Shown here piece after piece: positions 28,398-37,233 of a stretch of DNA of 64,000 nt. Position numbers and translations under genes: made by a program. Below the pieces are notes generated by a model. It had not been told where the DNA came from and did not search any database. It saw only the letters and a list, made by a program, of their open reading frames with translations. This DNA comes from Brevundimonas bullata (GTDB taxonomy: Bacteria > Pseudomonadota > Alphaproteobacteria > Caulobacterales > Caulobacteraceae): the NCBI RefSeq assembly GCF_003350205.1, contig NZ_QLLC01000020.1:1-64000 (forward strand), written 5' to 3'. Every line of letters begins with the position of its first letter. Positions within the stretch are counted from its first letter, which is position 1.

Positions 28398-29876
28398 TTA
28401 AAAGAGCCCACCCACCCAGGCGCGAACGGCGGCTTCGTCGGTCGGGTTGCCGGTGTAGGTCAGGCCCTGGGCCGGGCCATAGCCCTGGTTGTTGCCACGC
28501 TGACGCGTGGTCCAGGCCTTGTGGCCATAGCTGAGGTCCGAATAGTTCGACGGCAGGCGCTGCACGGTCGGCTCGATGAAGATGGAGTCCACGTCGGTAG
28601 CCGAACCGGCCAGTTGCACGTTCGGCAGACGGGTCAGCAGGTCGAGGGTGTCCAGGCAGCCGTTGGTGCAGCCGCCGTCGACCAGAACCACGACCTTCCC
28701 CTGCACCGGGTTGGCGGCGCCGGTGTCGGCCACGGACGGACGGCCCGGCATGACGAAGGTCTGCTGACCAGCAGCCAGGGCGGCGTCAAAGGCGGCGACA
28801 ATGGCCTGGGTCTGCTTGATGACCGGGGCCGATTCCTGCACGAAGCGCGGGTCCGACTGCATCCGGTTCAGGGTGTCGGCGAACCACTGGCGATTGGCGG
28901 CGGTGGCGCGATAGGTGATCTGACCGGCTTCCGGCTGGCGGCTGACGGTGAACTCCGGCGTCCAGATGCGGTTGGCCAGGCCATAGCCGCGCGAGGTGGC
29001 GTTGACCGAACCGCCCTCGGCGCCGCGCAGGTCGATGACCAGGCCCTGCGCACCGCGCAGCGTTGCGATCTGGCTCTCCACCTGGGCGAAGAAGGCGTCC
29101 CAGCCGGCGTTGTCTTCCAGCGAGTTGACGTGAACCCACGGACGACCGTCAACCTGCTCGATCGACAGCTTGGTCGCGCCCGGCGTGAAGACCGAGGCGC
29201 GGTAGGCGGCCTCCAGGTTCGCCGCCGTCGCCGGTTGCGGGCTCATCTTGTATTCGCGGGCGCGACGGCCGACCTGGAACTCGCAGGTCGAGGGCACGCC
29301 GCCGACCATGGGGTTGTTGCGGTTCCACAGGAGGTAGGGCGCGGTGCGGACCCGGGCCGCCTCGGTGGTCAGGTCGCCTTCAAAGCCGTCGAGCTTGGCC
29401 TTGGCGAAGTCCGCGATGGGCTGAAGGTTGCAGGTCTTGACCACGGCGCCGACCGGCGGCGCGCCGCGCACGCCCGGCTGGACGTAGGAGACGACGTATT
29501 CGCCGTTGCGCCAGGCGGTGGCCACGCCGGGCCAGCCGGTGGCGAAGAAGGGGCTGGCCGCTTCAAAGGTCGGGTTGGTGGCGATGTTCGAGTCGCGGAA
29601 GCCATTGGCGTAGTAGCGCAGCAGGTAGGCGTGGCTTTCGCCGCTGTTGACCTGACCGGCCTTGGACAGGGCGTCTTGCAGCCCGGCGTCGATCCAGCTG
29701 CGGAAGGTTTCGCTGGCGGCGCCCGGCACCACGGCGGCGGGGTGGTTGGCCTTCAGCGCGTCGTGCGTGGCCTGAAGATCCTGGCGGGCCAGGTCGCTGA
29801 AGTTCTGAGCCGAGGCGTTGCCGGCCGCGAGGGCCAGGGCGAGAACAGCCGCCGAAGCGGTGAGCAGACGTTGCAT
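28398..29876 (-). CDS. Secreted S41-peptidase-like protein, probable catalytic serine missing
   Basis: The product (492 aa) has a signal peptide ending ASAQ. The C-terminal half resembles the S41 (tail-specific/C-terminal processing protease) core: RGAQGLVIDLRGAEGGS, then GKVVVLVDGGCTNGCLDTLDLL. In S41 enzymes the latter segment normally carries the nucleophilic serine; here it reads CTNGC with no serine, so peptidase activity is doubtful. Paired cysteines (GGCTNGC and earlier STCEF, KTCNL) suggest disulfides in the periplasm. It may be a binding or scaffold protein. The assignment rests on fold-level pattern only. Confidence 0.65.
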   Translation of the reverse strand: MQRLLTASAAVLALALAAGNASAQNFSDLARQDLQATHDALKANHPAAVVPGAASETFRSWIDAGLQDALSKAGQVNSGESHAYLLRYYANGFRDSNIATNPTFEAASPFFATGWPGVATAWRNGEYVVSYVQPGVRGAPPVGAVVKTCNLQPIADFAKAKLDGFEGDLTTEAARVRTAPYLLWNRNNPMVGGVPSTCEFQVGRRAREYKMSPQPATAANLEAAYRASVFTPGATKLSIEQVDGRPWVHVNSLEDNAGWDAFFAQVESQIATLRGAQGLVIDLRGAEGGSVNATSRGYGLANRIWTPEFTVSRQPEAGQITYRATAANRQWFADTLNRMQSDPRFVQESAPVIKQTQAIVAAFDAALAAGQQTFVMPGRPSVADTGAANPVQGKVVVLVDGGCTNGCLDTLDLLTRLPNVQLAGSATDVDSIFIEPTVQRLPSNYSDLSYGHKAWTTRQRGNNQGYGPAQGLTYTGNPTDEAAVRAWVGGLF

Positions 29877-30050
29877 GAAGGGAACTCCCAGAGGCCGTCG
29901 AAACGCGGTTTCGCCGTGTTTAAACCCAAGAAAGGCCGTCGTTAAACCCCCGCGACGAATTGACCGTCACGCTGGGCCCCGTGCCTGGCCCCGTGCTCGC
30001 CCTCGTCGCCGCCCGTTTACTCGGGCCGACCTGCGCCCTAGTTCGGGCGG

Positions 30051-30434
30051 ATGCATCGCTTCTCTGACCTGTTCCTGACGTCCAGCGGCCGCATCGGCCG
30101 GATCGCCTTCCTCGTGGGGGCGGGCCTGGTGCTGGGAGTCTGGGCGGCGTTCGACCTGCTGGCGCCTTTGGCCGTGCGCGACATGGCGGGCTGGCTGGTC
30201 GCAGCCGCCCTGCTCTACAGCGCCGCCTGCCTGCTGTCGCAACGGCTGCACGACCGGGGGCGGTCGGGATGGTGGAGCGGGCCGATCCTGCTGGCTTTCG
30301 CCATGGCCTGGCCGCAGCCCCAGGCCCCGTTCGACTGGATCGCCCTCGGGCTGCTGGTTCTGGTCGCCGCGGACCTGATCCTGCTGCCGGGCCAGAAGGC
30401 CTTCAACCGTTACGGCGCGCCCACCCGGGGCTGA
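30051..30434 (+). CDS. DUF805 family membrane protein
   Basis: The product (127 aa) begins RFSDLFLTSSGRIGRIAFLVG and contains SQRLHDRGRSGWWSGP, the DUF805 signature, ending in QKAFNRYGAP. Four hydrophobic segments are visible. Function is unknown; family members are often found as stand-alone inner-membrane proteins. It is convergent with lipB. Confidence 0.85.
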   Translation: MHRFSDLFLTSSGRIGRIAFLVGAGLVLGVWAAFDLLAPLAVRDMAGWLVAAALLYSAACLLSQRLHDRGRSGWWSGPILLAFAMAWPQPQAPFDWIALGLLVLVAADLILLPGQKAFNRYGAPTRG

Positions 30435-30443
30435 GGCGAAGGA

Positions 30444-31160
30444 TCAGAGCGGCGGCTCGCCGTCCTGAACCGCACCGAACACCCGCTGGAACGAGGCCTT
30501 TAACGCCCCGTCCGCCTCGTCCATCGTCGCCAGGACGCCGAGATCGACCAGGCTGGTGACGCCGTGCTCGGTGATGCCGCAGGGCACGATGCCGCCGAAA
30601 TGATCGAGGTCTGGCTCCACGTTCAGGCTGATGCCGTGGAAGCTGACCCATTTGCGGACCTTGACCCCGATGGCGGCGATCTTGTCCTCGCGAGACCAGC
30701 CCGCGCCCTTGCGCTCGACCCAGACGCCGACGCGGCCCTCGCGCATTCCGGCCTCGACGCCGAACTGATCCAGGGCGCCGATGATCCAGTCCTCAAGCCC
30801 ATGCACGAAGGCGCGCACGTCCTTGCCGCGCCTGCTCAGGTCCAGCATGACATAGGCCACGCGCTGGCCCGGGCCGTGATAGGTGAACTGCCCGCCCCTT
30901 CCCGTGCGGTGGACTGGGAAGCGGTCGGGCGCCAGCAGGTCGTCGTCCTTGGACGAGACGCCCGCCGTATAAAGGGGCGGATGCTCCAGCAGCCAGACCA
31001 CCTCCTCGGCCTCGCCCGCCGCGATGGCGGCGACGCGGGCCTCCATGGCGGCGACGGCGGGTTCGTAGTCGACATAGCCGGTCGAGACCGCCCATTCGAC
31101 GGGACGACCGTCGGCGCGGATCAAAGATGGTTGGGTGATACTTAACGGGTCGGCAAGCAT
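30444..31160 (-). CDS. lipB: Octanoyl-[acyl carrier protein]:protein N-octanoyltransferase LipB
   Basis: The product (238 aa) transfers octanoate from ACP to the lipoyl domains of dehydrogenase complexes. Motifs are [44 protein letters not shown], the catalytic lysine in [17 protein letters not shown] and the acyl-accepting cysteine in GGIVPCGI. It is divergent from the FliN-like gene with a very short gap. Confidence 0.93.
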   Translation of the reverse strand: MLADPLSITQPSLIRADGRPVEWAVSTGYVDYEPAVAAMEARVAAIAAGEAEEVVWLLEHPPLYTAGVSSKDDDLLAPDRFPVHRTGRGGQFTYHGPGQRVAYVMLDLSRRGKDVRAFVHGLEDWIIGALDQFGVEAGMREGRVGVWVERKGAGWSREDKIAAIGVKVRKWVSFHGISLNVEPDLDHFGGIVPCGITEHGVTSLVDLGVLATMDEADGALKASFQRVFGAVQDGEPPL

Positions 31161-31211
31161 GACGCTTCAATGTGTCTCTCGACGGGGCGGCGCAAGGGCC
31201 TCCCCTTCATT

Positions 31212-31475
31212 GTGAGTATCATCTTGAGCCAGATCGAAGCCGTCGAAGTCGAGATTTCGGTCGTGCTGGGCCGTTCGGTCCTGCCGATGCAACAGCTGCT
31301 GCGCATGGGTCGCGGCGCGGTGATCCCGCTGGACGCCTCTGAACGCGACGAGGTCTGGATCCTGGCCAACAACCACCCGGTAGCGCGCGGCGAGATCGAG
31401 ATTCGCGACGACCGCATCGCCATCACCGTGACCCGCCCCGCCGACATCTATGACTTCATGGCCGGCGCGGCATAA
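31212..31475 (+). CDS. FliN/FliM C-terminal (SpoA) domain protein
   Basis: The product (87 aa from GTG 31212; an in-frame ATG at 31170 would add 14 residues) is a single SpoA domain: IEAVEVEISVVLGRSVLPMQQLLRM, GRGAVIPLDASERDEVWILANN and VARGEIEIRDDRIAITVTR. SpoA domains form the flagellar motor switch C-ring and the sorting platform of type III secretion. It is isolated from other flagellar genes here, beside lipB. Given flaF-flbT in the same window, a role in the flagellar switch is likely. Confidence 0.78.
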   Translation: MSIILSQIEAVEVEISVVLGRSVLPMQQLLRMGRGAVIPLDASERDEVWILANNHPVARGEIEIRDDRIAITVTRPADIYDFMAGAA

Positions 31476-31624
31476 TGCTGGAGCCGCGGTCAGAAGGCTC
31501 CGCCTTCTCGACCCGACGCGGCTCTCGATGGTGAAACCGCAGGAAAAGCCGAGACTTCGTCTATTTCCGCAAAAGCCTCTTTTCTTTCCGTCGCCTCTCC
31601 GCTATTGCCCGCCCTCCGATGCGA

Positions 31625-31709
31625 GCGGTCGTGGCGGAATTGGTAGACGCGCAGCGTTGAGGTCGCTGTGGGGCAACCCGTGGAAGTTCGAGTCTTCTCG
31701 ACCGCACCA
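31625..31709 (+). tRNA. tRNA-Leu (anticodon GAG)
   Basis: Acceptor GCGGTCG pairs with CGACCGC. The anticodon is GAG in the loop GTTGAGGTC, there is a long class II variable arm, and ACCA is encoded. The length is 85 nt. Confidence 0.95.
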
Positions 31710-31773
31710 TCTGATCTGACAGGGCGATATTCGGCTTTCTACCAAGGCTGACAACATTCGGGGAGGCAGACAC

Positions 31774-33189
31774 GTGAGCAACACGGATTCCGCCTCCCCG
31801 GCCCCTGAACACGACATCGAAACCGAAGATCACGTCGCCCTGGGCGAGGACTACGCCCTGACGGCGTCCTTCGTCGAAAAGGTCGTGGACGCCGCCGACG
31901 ACGGCGACGGCATGCGCCTACGCGGCCTGCTGGAAGACCTGCACCCCGCCGACGTCGCCGACCTGATGGGCTTCCTGACGTCCGAGCACCGCGCCGTCGT
32001 GGTCCAGTGGCTGCCGCCTGACCTTCTGGCCGACACCCTGCCCGAGCTGGACGACGGCATCCGCGAGGAAGTGCTGGAGCGGGTGCCTCACCTGACCCTG
32101 GCCGAGGCTCTGCAAGAGCTGGACTCCGACGACGCCGCCGCCGTGGTCGAGGACCTGGAGGACGACCAGCGCGAGAAGGTGCTGGCCGCCATGCCCGAGG
32201 AGGATCGCGCCGCGATCGAAAGCTCGCTGGGCTATCCTGAAGATTCCGCTGGCCGCCTGATGCAGCGCGAGGTCATGGCCGCGCCGCTGTTCTGGAACGT
32301 CGGCGACACCATCGACCACGTCCGGCGTCAGGGCGAGGACCTGCCCGAGCTCTTCTTCGACATCTATGTGGTCGACCCGTTGAACCGCCCGGTCGGCGGC
32401 GTCGCCATCAGCCGCCTGCTGCGGGCGCCGCGCGAGACCCCGCTGTCCGAGCTGATGCAGCCGGTCAACGAGATCGACGTCGATGTGGACCAGGAAGAGG
32501 TCGCCTACATCTTCGAGAAGTACAACCTGATCTCGGCCCCGGTCGTGGACACCGGCGGGCGGCTGGTCGGTCAGCTGACGGTCGATGACATCGTCCACAT
32601 CATTCAGGAAGAAAACCGCGAGGACATCCTGCGTCTGGCCGGTGTTTCGGACGAGGACCGCTCTTCGGGCGTGCTGGAGATCGTGCGCGGTCGCGTGCCG
32701 TGGCTGGGCATCAACCTGTTCACGGCCGTCCTGGGCGCCGCTGTCATCGCCGTCTTCGAGGGCACGATCCAGCAGATCGTCGCCCTGGCCGTGCTGATGC
32801 CCATCGTCTCGGCCATCGGCGGCAACGCCGGCACCCAGGCCCTGGCGGTGACGGTCCGCGCCCTGGCCACGCGGGAACTGACCTCGTCCAACGCCGTACG
32901 AACCTTCTGGCGCGAGATGATGGTCGGCCTGGTCAACGGTCTGGTCCTCTCGCCCCTGATCGGTCTGGCGGCGGGCTTCTGGTTCCAGGACTGGCGCCTG
33001 GGCGCGGTCATCGCCGCGGCCATGATCCTGAACCTGCTGGTCGCGGCCACGGTCGGCGTGCTGACGCCGCTGACCCTGTCCAAGCTGAAGTTCGACCCCG
33101 CCGTCTCCTCGGCGGTCTTCGTGACGGCGACGACGGACTTCTTCGGCTTCCTGATCTTCCTCGGCCTGGCGACCATCGTCCTCCTTTAA
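31774..33189 (+). CDS. mgtE: Magnesium transporter MgtE
   Basis: The product (471 aa) has the MgtE layout: an acidic N-domain of helical repeats (LLEDLHPADVADLMGFL, LDSDDAAAVVEDLEDDQREKVLAAM), a CBS pair (RLMQREVMAAPLFWNVGDTI; LMQPVNEIDVDVDQEEVAYIF) and five membrane helices at the C-terminus, with the selectivity segment ATVGVLTPLTLSKLKFDPA. The cytoplasmic domains sense magnesium and gate the channel. It sits alone after tRNA-Leu. Confidence 0.95.
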   Translation: MSNTDSASPAPEHDIETEDHVALGEDYALTASFVEKVVDAADDGDGMRLRGLLEDLHPADVADLMGFLTSEHRAVVVQWLPPDLLADTLPELDDGIREEVLERVPHLTLAEALQELDSDDAAAVVEDLEDDQREKVLAAMPEEDRAAIESSLGYPEDSAGRLMQREVMAAPLFWNVGDTIDHVRRQGEDLPELFFDIYVVDPLNRPVGGVAISRLLRAPRETPLSELMQPVNEIDVDVDQEEVAYIFEKYNLISAPVVDTGGRLVGQLTVDDIVHIIQEENREDILRLAGVSDEDRSSGVLEIVRGRVPWLGINLFTAVLGAAVIAVFEGTIQQIVALAVLMPIVSAIGGNAGTQALAVTVRALATRELTSSNAVRTFWREMMVGLVNGLVLSPLIGLAAGFWFQDWRLGAVIAAAMILNLLVAATVGVLTPLTLSKLKFDPAVSSAVFVTATTDFFGFLIFLGLATIVLL

Positions 33190-33250
33190 AGGGCGCGTTT
33201 TCACGTGAGTGTTGGCGAACCGATGGCCGCATGAGCCCCGTTTCCTTGCC

Positions 33251-33367
33251 CGTCATCCTCGCCCTTGTGGCGAGGATCCAGACACGCAGCCAAACCCATT
33301 TTGAGCGATCCGCTTAACCAAGGCCCGCGTTGAGGATCTGGATCCTCGCCACAGGGGCGAGGATGAC
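33251..33367. repeat. Inverted-repeat element, GTCATCCTCGCC variant
   Basis: CGTCATCCTCGCCCTTGTGG... at the left is mirrored by ...CCACAGGGGCGAGGATGAC at the right, each followed inward by CGAGGATCCAGA or its complement. It resembles the GTCATCCCGG elements in size (about 115 bp) and in its GTCATCC ends. Confidence 0.78.
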
Positions 33368-33455
33368 GCAGGTGTAAGCGACAGCGCCAAAACTGAACGC
33401 GTCCTGCTCTGAAGCGGGACGACGTGCTTCGGAACGCGGCTTGCTGCTTCGCCTG

Positions 33456-34292
33456 ATGGGCGAGCGCGCCCGTTCCGAATTGGGTCAATCCGTGTCCGCA
33501 ACAACGTCCCAGCGTCTGAAGGTGTCCCGCGAGGGTCTGCTTCTGATCAAGAGCTTCGAGGGCTTTCGCCCCCGGACCGTGCGTCGTCGCGACGGCGTGC
33601 CGGTCATCGGCTACGGGCACGTGAAATCCGCCCGCCCCGGCGCGACCATCACCGAGGCCGAGGCCGAACTGCTGCTGCAATACGATCTGCTGCCCATCGT
33701 CGAGGCCATCAACAGCCGCGTCTCGATCCCGCTGAACCAGCATCAGTTCGACGCCCTGGCCAGCTTCATCTTCTCGGTCGGGGTCCAGCGTTTCGAAGGC
33801 TCCGACGTGCTGGAGCGCCTGAACGCCGGTTCAACGGCCCAAGCCGCCGAGGCCCTGAGCGGTTGGCCGGATCGGGTCCAGCCGCCTGTCGACGCCCCCT
33901 ATCGCCGCCGCTCGGCCGAACGCGCCCTGTTCGACGCCGCGCCCGACCTCCCCGCGCCGCTGGACGCCCTGCTGACCGCGCCCGTTCGCGGCCCCAACGC
34001 CGTCCAGCACGCCGAAGATGAGACGCCCGCCACCGTGCAGGTGCTGCGTCACGAGAAGCGCACGGCGCAGACGCCGGCCTGGAACGACACCGGCGCCGTC
34101 ATCTTCATCGGTGGCGTCGGCCTGCTGGCCTTCATCGCCGGAATCGCCGCCTTCCGTCGCGTGCTGGCGGATCATCAGGCCACCGACGGCACGGTTCTGA
34201 TCGGCGGGGTTTTGGCCGTCATCGGTCTGATCTTCATCGGCGTCGCGGGCTGGAACCTGACGCGCAAGCGGAACAATAAGCGCGCCGTCTGA
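33456..34292 (+). CDS. GH24 lysozyme-like protein with C-terminal membrane helices
   Basis: The product (278 aa from ATG 33456; TTG 33441 is an alternative) has a T4-type lysozyme domain: LLLIKSFEGFRP with the catalytic Glu, RRDGVPVIGYGHV with the Asp, and LNQHQFDALASFIFSVG with VQRFEGSDVLERLN. The position of the T4 Thr26 equivalent appears to be Val (PVIGYGH). Two C-terminal membrane helices (AVIFIGGVGLLAFIAGIAAF; VLIGGVLAVIGLIFIGVAGW) would anchor it. It has no phage neighbours, so a housekeeping role in wall remodelling is possible, as is prophage ancestry. Confidence 0.8.
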   Translation: MGERARSELGQSVSATTSQRLKVSREGLLLIKSFEGFRPRTVRRRDGVPVIGYGHVKSARPGATITEAEAELLLQYDLLPIVEAINSRVSIPLNQHQFDALASFIFSVGVQRFEGSDVLERLNAGSTAQAAEALSGWPDRVQPPVDAPYRRRSAERALFDAAPDLPAPLDALLTAPVRGPNAVQHAEDETPATVQVLRHEKRTAQTPAWNDTGAVIFIGGVGLLAFIAGIAAFRRVLADHQATDGTVLIGGVLAVIGLIFIGVAGWNLTRKRNNKRAV

Positions 34293-34334
34293 CGCCACTT
34301 TGCGAAGCGCGTGCGCGATGCTACGCCTTGCGGC

Positions 34335-35501
34335 ATGAGCATTCCCTTCGCGCCCCAATCCATGGAATTCGGCCTCGGCGAGAACGCCGACGCCATTCGT
34401 GAAACCACCGCCCGCTGGGCCGCCGACCGGCTGGCCCCCCTCGCCGCCGAGATCGACGAGAAGAACGAATTCAGGCGCGAGCTGTGGCCCGAGATGGGCG
34501 AGCTGGGCCTGCACGGCATCACGGTCGAAGAAGAGTTCGGCGGCCTCGGCCTCGGCTACCTCGAACACGTGGTGGCGATGGAGGAAGTGTCGCGCGCCTC
34601 GGCCTCGATCGGCCTGAGCTACGGCGCCCACTCCAACCTGTGCGTCAACCAGATCCGCCGCTGCGGCACGCCCGAGCAGAAGCAGAAGTATCTGCCCAAG
34701 CTGATCTCGGGCGAACACGTCGGCTCCCTGGCCATGTCGGAGGCCGGTTCCGGCTCGGACGTCATGTCGATGCGCACCCGCGCCGACAAGAAGGGCGACC
34801 GCTATGTTCTGAACGGCACCAAGTTCTGGATCACCAACGCCCCCTCGGCCGACACCCTGGTGGTCTACGCCAAGTCCGACCCCGAGGCCGGCTCCAAGGG
34901 CTGCACCGCCTTCATCGTCGAGCGCGGCATGAAGGGCTTCAGCGTCTCCAAGAAGCTGGACAAGATGGGCATGCGCGGCTCCGACACCGCCGAGCTGGTG
35001 TTCGAAGACTGCGAGATCCCGGAAGAGAACGTCATGGGCCCTGTCGGCGGCGGGGCCGGAGTGCTGATGAGCGGCCTGGACTATGAGCGCGCCGTCCTGG
35101 CGGGCGGGCCGCTGGGCATCATGCAGGCGGCGCTGGACGTGGTCCTGCCCTACGTTCGGGATCGCAAGCAGTTCGGCAAGCCCATCGGCAGCTTCCAGCT
35201 GATGCAGGCCAAGGTGGCCGACATGTACGTCGCCCTGAACAGCGCCCGCGCCTATGTCTATGCCGTGGCTCGCGCCTGCGATCAGGGCAAGACCACCCGC
35301 TACGATGCCGCAGGCGCCATCCTGCTGGCCTCGGAAAATGCGGTGAAAGTGTCGCTGGAGGCCGTGCAGGCCCTGGGCGGCGCCGGTTACACCAAGGAAT
35401 GGCCGGTCGAGCGCCTGGTCCGCGACGCCAAGCTCTATGACATCGGCGCCGGCACCAACGAAATCAGGCGCTTCCTGATCGGGCGCGAACTGCTGGGCTG
35501 A
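34335..35501 (+). CDS. ivd: Isovaleryl-CoA dehydrogenase
   Basis: The product (388 aa from ATG 34335) is an FAD-dependent acyl-CoA dehydrogenase. FAD/substrate motifs are [19 protein letters not shown] and [17 protein letters not shown]. The catalytic glutamate is in [17 protein letters not shown], the position typical of isovaleryl-CoA dehydrogenase rather than of short- and medium-chain enzymes. The C-terminus has [22 protein letters not shown]. It makes 3-methylcrotonyl-CoA, the substrate of the carboxylase encoded at 6.1-11.5 kb, so the leucine pathway is split across the window. Confidence 0.9.
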   Translation: MSIPFAPQSMEFGLGENADAIRETTARWAADRLAPLAAEIDEKNEFRRELWPEMGELGLHGITVEEEFGGLGLGYLEHVVAMEEVSRASASIGLSYGAHSNLCVNQIRRCGTPEQKQKYLPKLISGEHVGSLAMSEAGSGSDVMSMRTRADKKGDRYVLNGTKFWITNAPSADTLVVYAKSDPEAGSKGCTAFIVERGMKGFSVSKKLDKMGMRGSDTAELVFEDCEIPEENVMGPVGGGAGVLMSGLDYERAVLAGGPLGIMQAALDVVLPYVRDRKQFGKPIGSFQLMQAKVADMYVALNSARAYVYAVARACDQGKTTRYDAAGAILLASENAVKVSLEAVQALGGAGYTKEWPVERLVRDAKLYDIGAGTNEIRRFLIGRELLG

Positions 35502-35553
35502 CGGAACGACACGGCGGGCGGACGGTTTCTTTTGCTCACGCAGGAGAGCCGCC

Positions 35554-35742
35554 ATGCCCGCCAAATCCGCCGCCCAACAGAAGGCCGCCGGGGCCGCCCT
35601 GTCCGCCAAGCGCGGCGAAACGCCGAAATCCAGGCTGAAAGGCGCGTCGAAATCCATGATGGAGTCGATGAGCAAAAAGCAGCTTGAGGAATTCGCCCAT
35701 ACGCCGCGCAAGGGCAAACCCGAGCACGTGACGAAACATTAA
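35554..35742 (+). CDS. DUF3008 family small basic protein
   Basis: The product (62 aa) matches DUF3008: PAKSAAQQKAAGAALSAKRG, GASKSMMESMSKKQLEEFA and a basic tail. The function is unknown; members are short, lysine-rich and widely conserved in alphaproteobacteria. A GGAGAGCC ribosome-binding site precedes the ATG. Confidence 0.85.
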   Translation: MPAKSAAQQKAAGAALSAKRGETPKSRLKGASKSMMESMSKKQLEEFAHTPRKGKPEHVTKH

Positions 35743-35823
35743 GCCGCACCCTATGCGTGAGGGATGGCGCAGGGTTCGCGCCGCCCCTAACTTGGCGAAC
35801 ATTCGCTCCCCGAGTCTCGCCTG

Positions 35824-36600
35824 ATGACGCTTGTTTCCCCGCCGCCGCCCGATGAGAGCCGGACGTTTTCGGACGTTCTGGAATCTCTGGGCCATGGCGA
35901 CGATCCCAAGCTGACCTTGAAGGAAATGGTCGAGGCCTTCGGCGAACGAGGCTTCGGCGCTGTCATTCTGATGTTGTCGCTGATGGCCCTGCTGCCCTGG
36001 CCCCCAGGGGGAAAGGCGGTGTTCTCGGCCCCCATCATCCTGATCGCCGCCGAACTGGCCCTGCAACGCGACAAGGTCTGGCTGCCGCGCTGGCTGATGA
36101 AGGTCACGCTTGGCCGCGAGACCTACCGGCGGCTGCTGGCCTCTCACTACGCCGCCCCGCGCTGGCTTCGTCGCTGGGTGCTGCTGGGCGAGGTTCAGAT
36201 CGGCTTCGGTCGATGGTCGGCCCGCTACGGCTTTTCAGACTGGGTTCGGCAAGCCGTCAGAAAGCGCCCCGACAGCCCGACGACCATTGAGCTTCTGCGG
36301 CGCGCCGAACGCCTGACCCGCCCACGCTGGCCCATCATGACCGGCGAGGCCGCCGATGTGGTGATCGGGATCATCTGCATCCTTCTGGCCATGATGATGG
36401 CCTTGCCCGTGCCCTTCGGCGACGCCCTGCCCGGCCTGACCCTGGCGATCTTTGGTCTGGCCATTATTCAGAGGGACGGCGTCTTCATCGTCGCCGGACT
36501 GATCGGCACGGCCATCTGCACCGTCTATCTGGCCCTGGTGTGGACCACCGTCGTGGCCATTGTTCACGGCATCGCCCACTGGTTCGGCACGCTGTTCTAG
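35824..36600 (+). CDS. ExoD family exopolysaccharide synthesis protein
   Basis: The product (258 aa) matches ExoD: a cytoplasmic N-terminus (KLTLKEMVEAFGERGFGAVILMLSLMALLPWPPGGKAVFS) and C-terminal hydrophobic segments (VVIGIICILLAMMMALPVPFG, DALPGLTLAIFGLAIIQRDG). ExoD was first linked to exopolysaccharide production and alkaline tolerance in rhizobia; its biochemical role is not known. It is the last plus-strand gene before the flagellar flaF-flbT pair. Confidence 0.85.
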   Translation: MTLVSPPPPDESRTFSDVLESLGHGDDPKLTLKEMVEAFGERGFGAVILMLSLMALLPWPPGGKAVFSAPIILIAAELALQRDKVWLPRWLMKVTLGRETYRRLLASHYAAPRWLRRWVLLGEVQIGFGRWSARYGFSDWVRQAVRKRPDSPTTIELLRRAERLTRPRWPIMTGEAADVVIGIICILLAMMMALPVPFGDALPGLTLAIFGLAIIQRDGVFIVAGLIGTAICTVYLALVWTTVVAIVHGIAHWFGTLF

Positions 36601-36629
36601 CGCTCAAGTCGCGCGCAGCGCGATAGCGC
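36600..36629. repeat. Hairpin unit at the exoD stop codon (CTCAAGT-GCGCG family)
   Basis: GCGCTCAAGTCGCGCGCAGCGCGATAGCGC has outer GCGCT/AGCGC arms and an inner CGCGC/GCGCG stem. Its CTCAAGT and TAG positions match the units at 28327-28395. It begins on the last base of the exoD stop codon. Confidence 0.65.
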
Positions 36630-36641
36630 ACATCAAGATAC

Positions 36642-36673
36642 AAAAAGCGCCGCCGGGTTGCCCCAGCGACGCT
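36642..36673 (-). terminator. Strong intrinsic terminator of the flaF-side transcript
   Basis: On the reverse strand a 12-bp stem (AGCGTCGCTGGG with CCCGGCGGCGCT, two G-U pairs) closes a GCAA tetraloop and is followed by TTTTTG. It lies about 200 bp downstream of the flaF stop codon. Confidence 0.88.
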
Positions 36674-36718
36674 TCATTGTCTGACCGCGAACGGCCTAAC
36701 CGCTGCCTCCCCGAAGGA

Positions 36719-36784
36719 TCAGGCCCGGACCTCCCGCGAGGTCCAGATCGCGGCTGGCGCTCGCGATTGATGACAATGAGACAC
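36719..36784 (-). CDS. Possible 21-residue small protein with perfect Shine-Dalgarno
   Basis: AAAGGAGGTG (36789-36798, reverse strand), a full match to the 16S rRNA anti-Shine-Dalgarno, stands four bases before GTG 36784. The frame runs 21 codons to TGA (MSHCHQSRAPAAIWTSREVRA). Parts of the frame form the hairpins of the candidate RNA, so it could act as a leader peptide or a small protein. No homologue is known to me. Confidence 0.4.
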   Translation of the reverse strand: MSHCHQSRAPAAIWTSREVRA

Positions 36785-36870
36785 TGGCCACCTCCTTTCA
36801 GCTGCTTGAACAGGAAGGTCAGGCTAGGTCCGGTCGCGGCCTGTCGTAAAGGCCGCTCCCGCCATCGTGA

Positions 36871-37233
36871 TCAGGCCGGTTGAGGCGAAGGCGCCAGGCC
36901 CTGCATGACCATGCGGTTGATGTCGATCAGGGTCTCGAAATCCCCCTCGCCGCGCATCACCGCCGAGCTGTGGCGACCGATGAACAGGTCCAGGGAAATG
37001 ATCTGCGCCCGCAAAGCTTGCGGCATGGCGTTGGTCGAGTCGCTGCACGACGTGGACAGCGTCGACCACAGCCGACGGTTCCAGTCGATCGCGTCGATCC
37101 GGGTGGCGATGTCCAGCTTGTCGACCGTGGACGCGTGCATCAGGGCGCGCGTCACCTGGCCGAACAGCCGATATTCCATTTCGCGCGGTGATTCAGCCCG
37201 CGTCGCCGCCGTCTTGTACGCTTGAAGCGACAT
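36871..37233 (-). CDS. flaF: Flagellar biosynthesis regulator FlaF
   Basis: The product (120 aa) matches Fla[31 protein letters not shown] at the start and [23 protein letters not shown] near the end. In Caulobacter FlaF promotes flagellin synthesis or secretion and opposes FlbT, which represses flagellin mRNA translation. Its first 41 bp overlap the end of flbT, so the pair is translationally coupled. Confidence 0.92.
   Translation of the reverse strand: MSLQAYKTAATRAESPREMEYRLFGQVTRALMHASTVDKLDIATRIDAIDWNRRLWSTLSTSCSDSTNAMPQALRAQIISLDLFIGRHSSAVMRGEGDFETLIDINRMVMQGLAPSPQPA

Larger units (their letters stand above)
36642..36800 (-). ncRNA. Candidate structured RNA downstream of flaF
   Basis: On the reverse strand an outer stem TCATTGTC (36772-36779) pairs exactly with GACAATGA (36674-36681). 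It encloses hairpins ATCGCG/CGCGAT (36747-36767), GGACCTC/GAGGTCC (36727-36744) and GGCCT/AGGCC (36693-36725). The terminator at 36642-36673 follows directly. I do not recognise an Rfam family. It could be a flaF 3' UTR, a small RNA or a leader; a short frame with an ideal ribosome-binding site lies inside. Confidence 0.55.

Noticed and set aside
33456-34292. The GH24 lysozyme as evidence for a prophage
   Set aside because: Neighbouring genes are ordinary housekeeping genes (mgtE, isovaleryl-CoA dehydrogenase), and no phage structural, integrase or holin genes are near.
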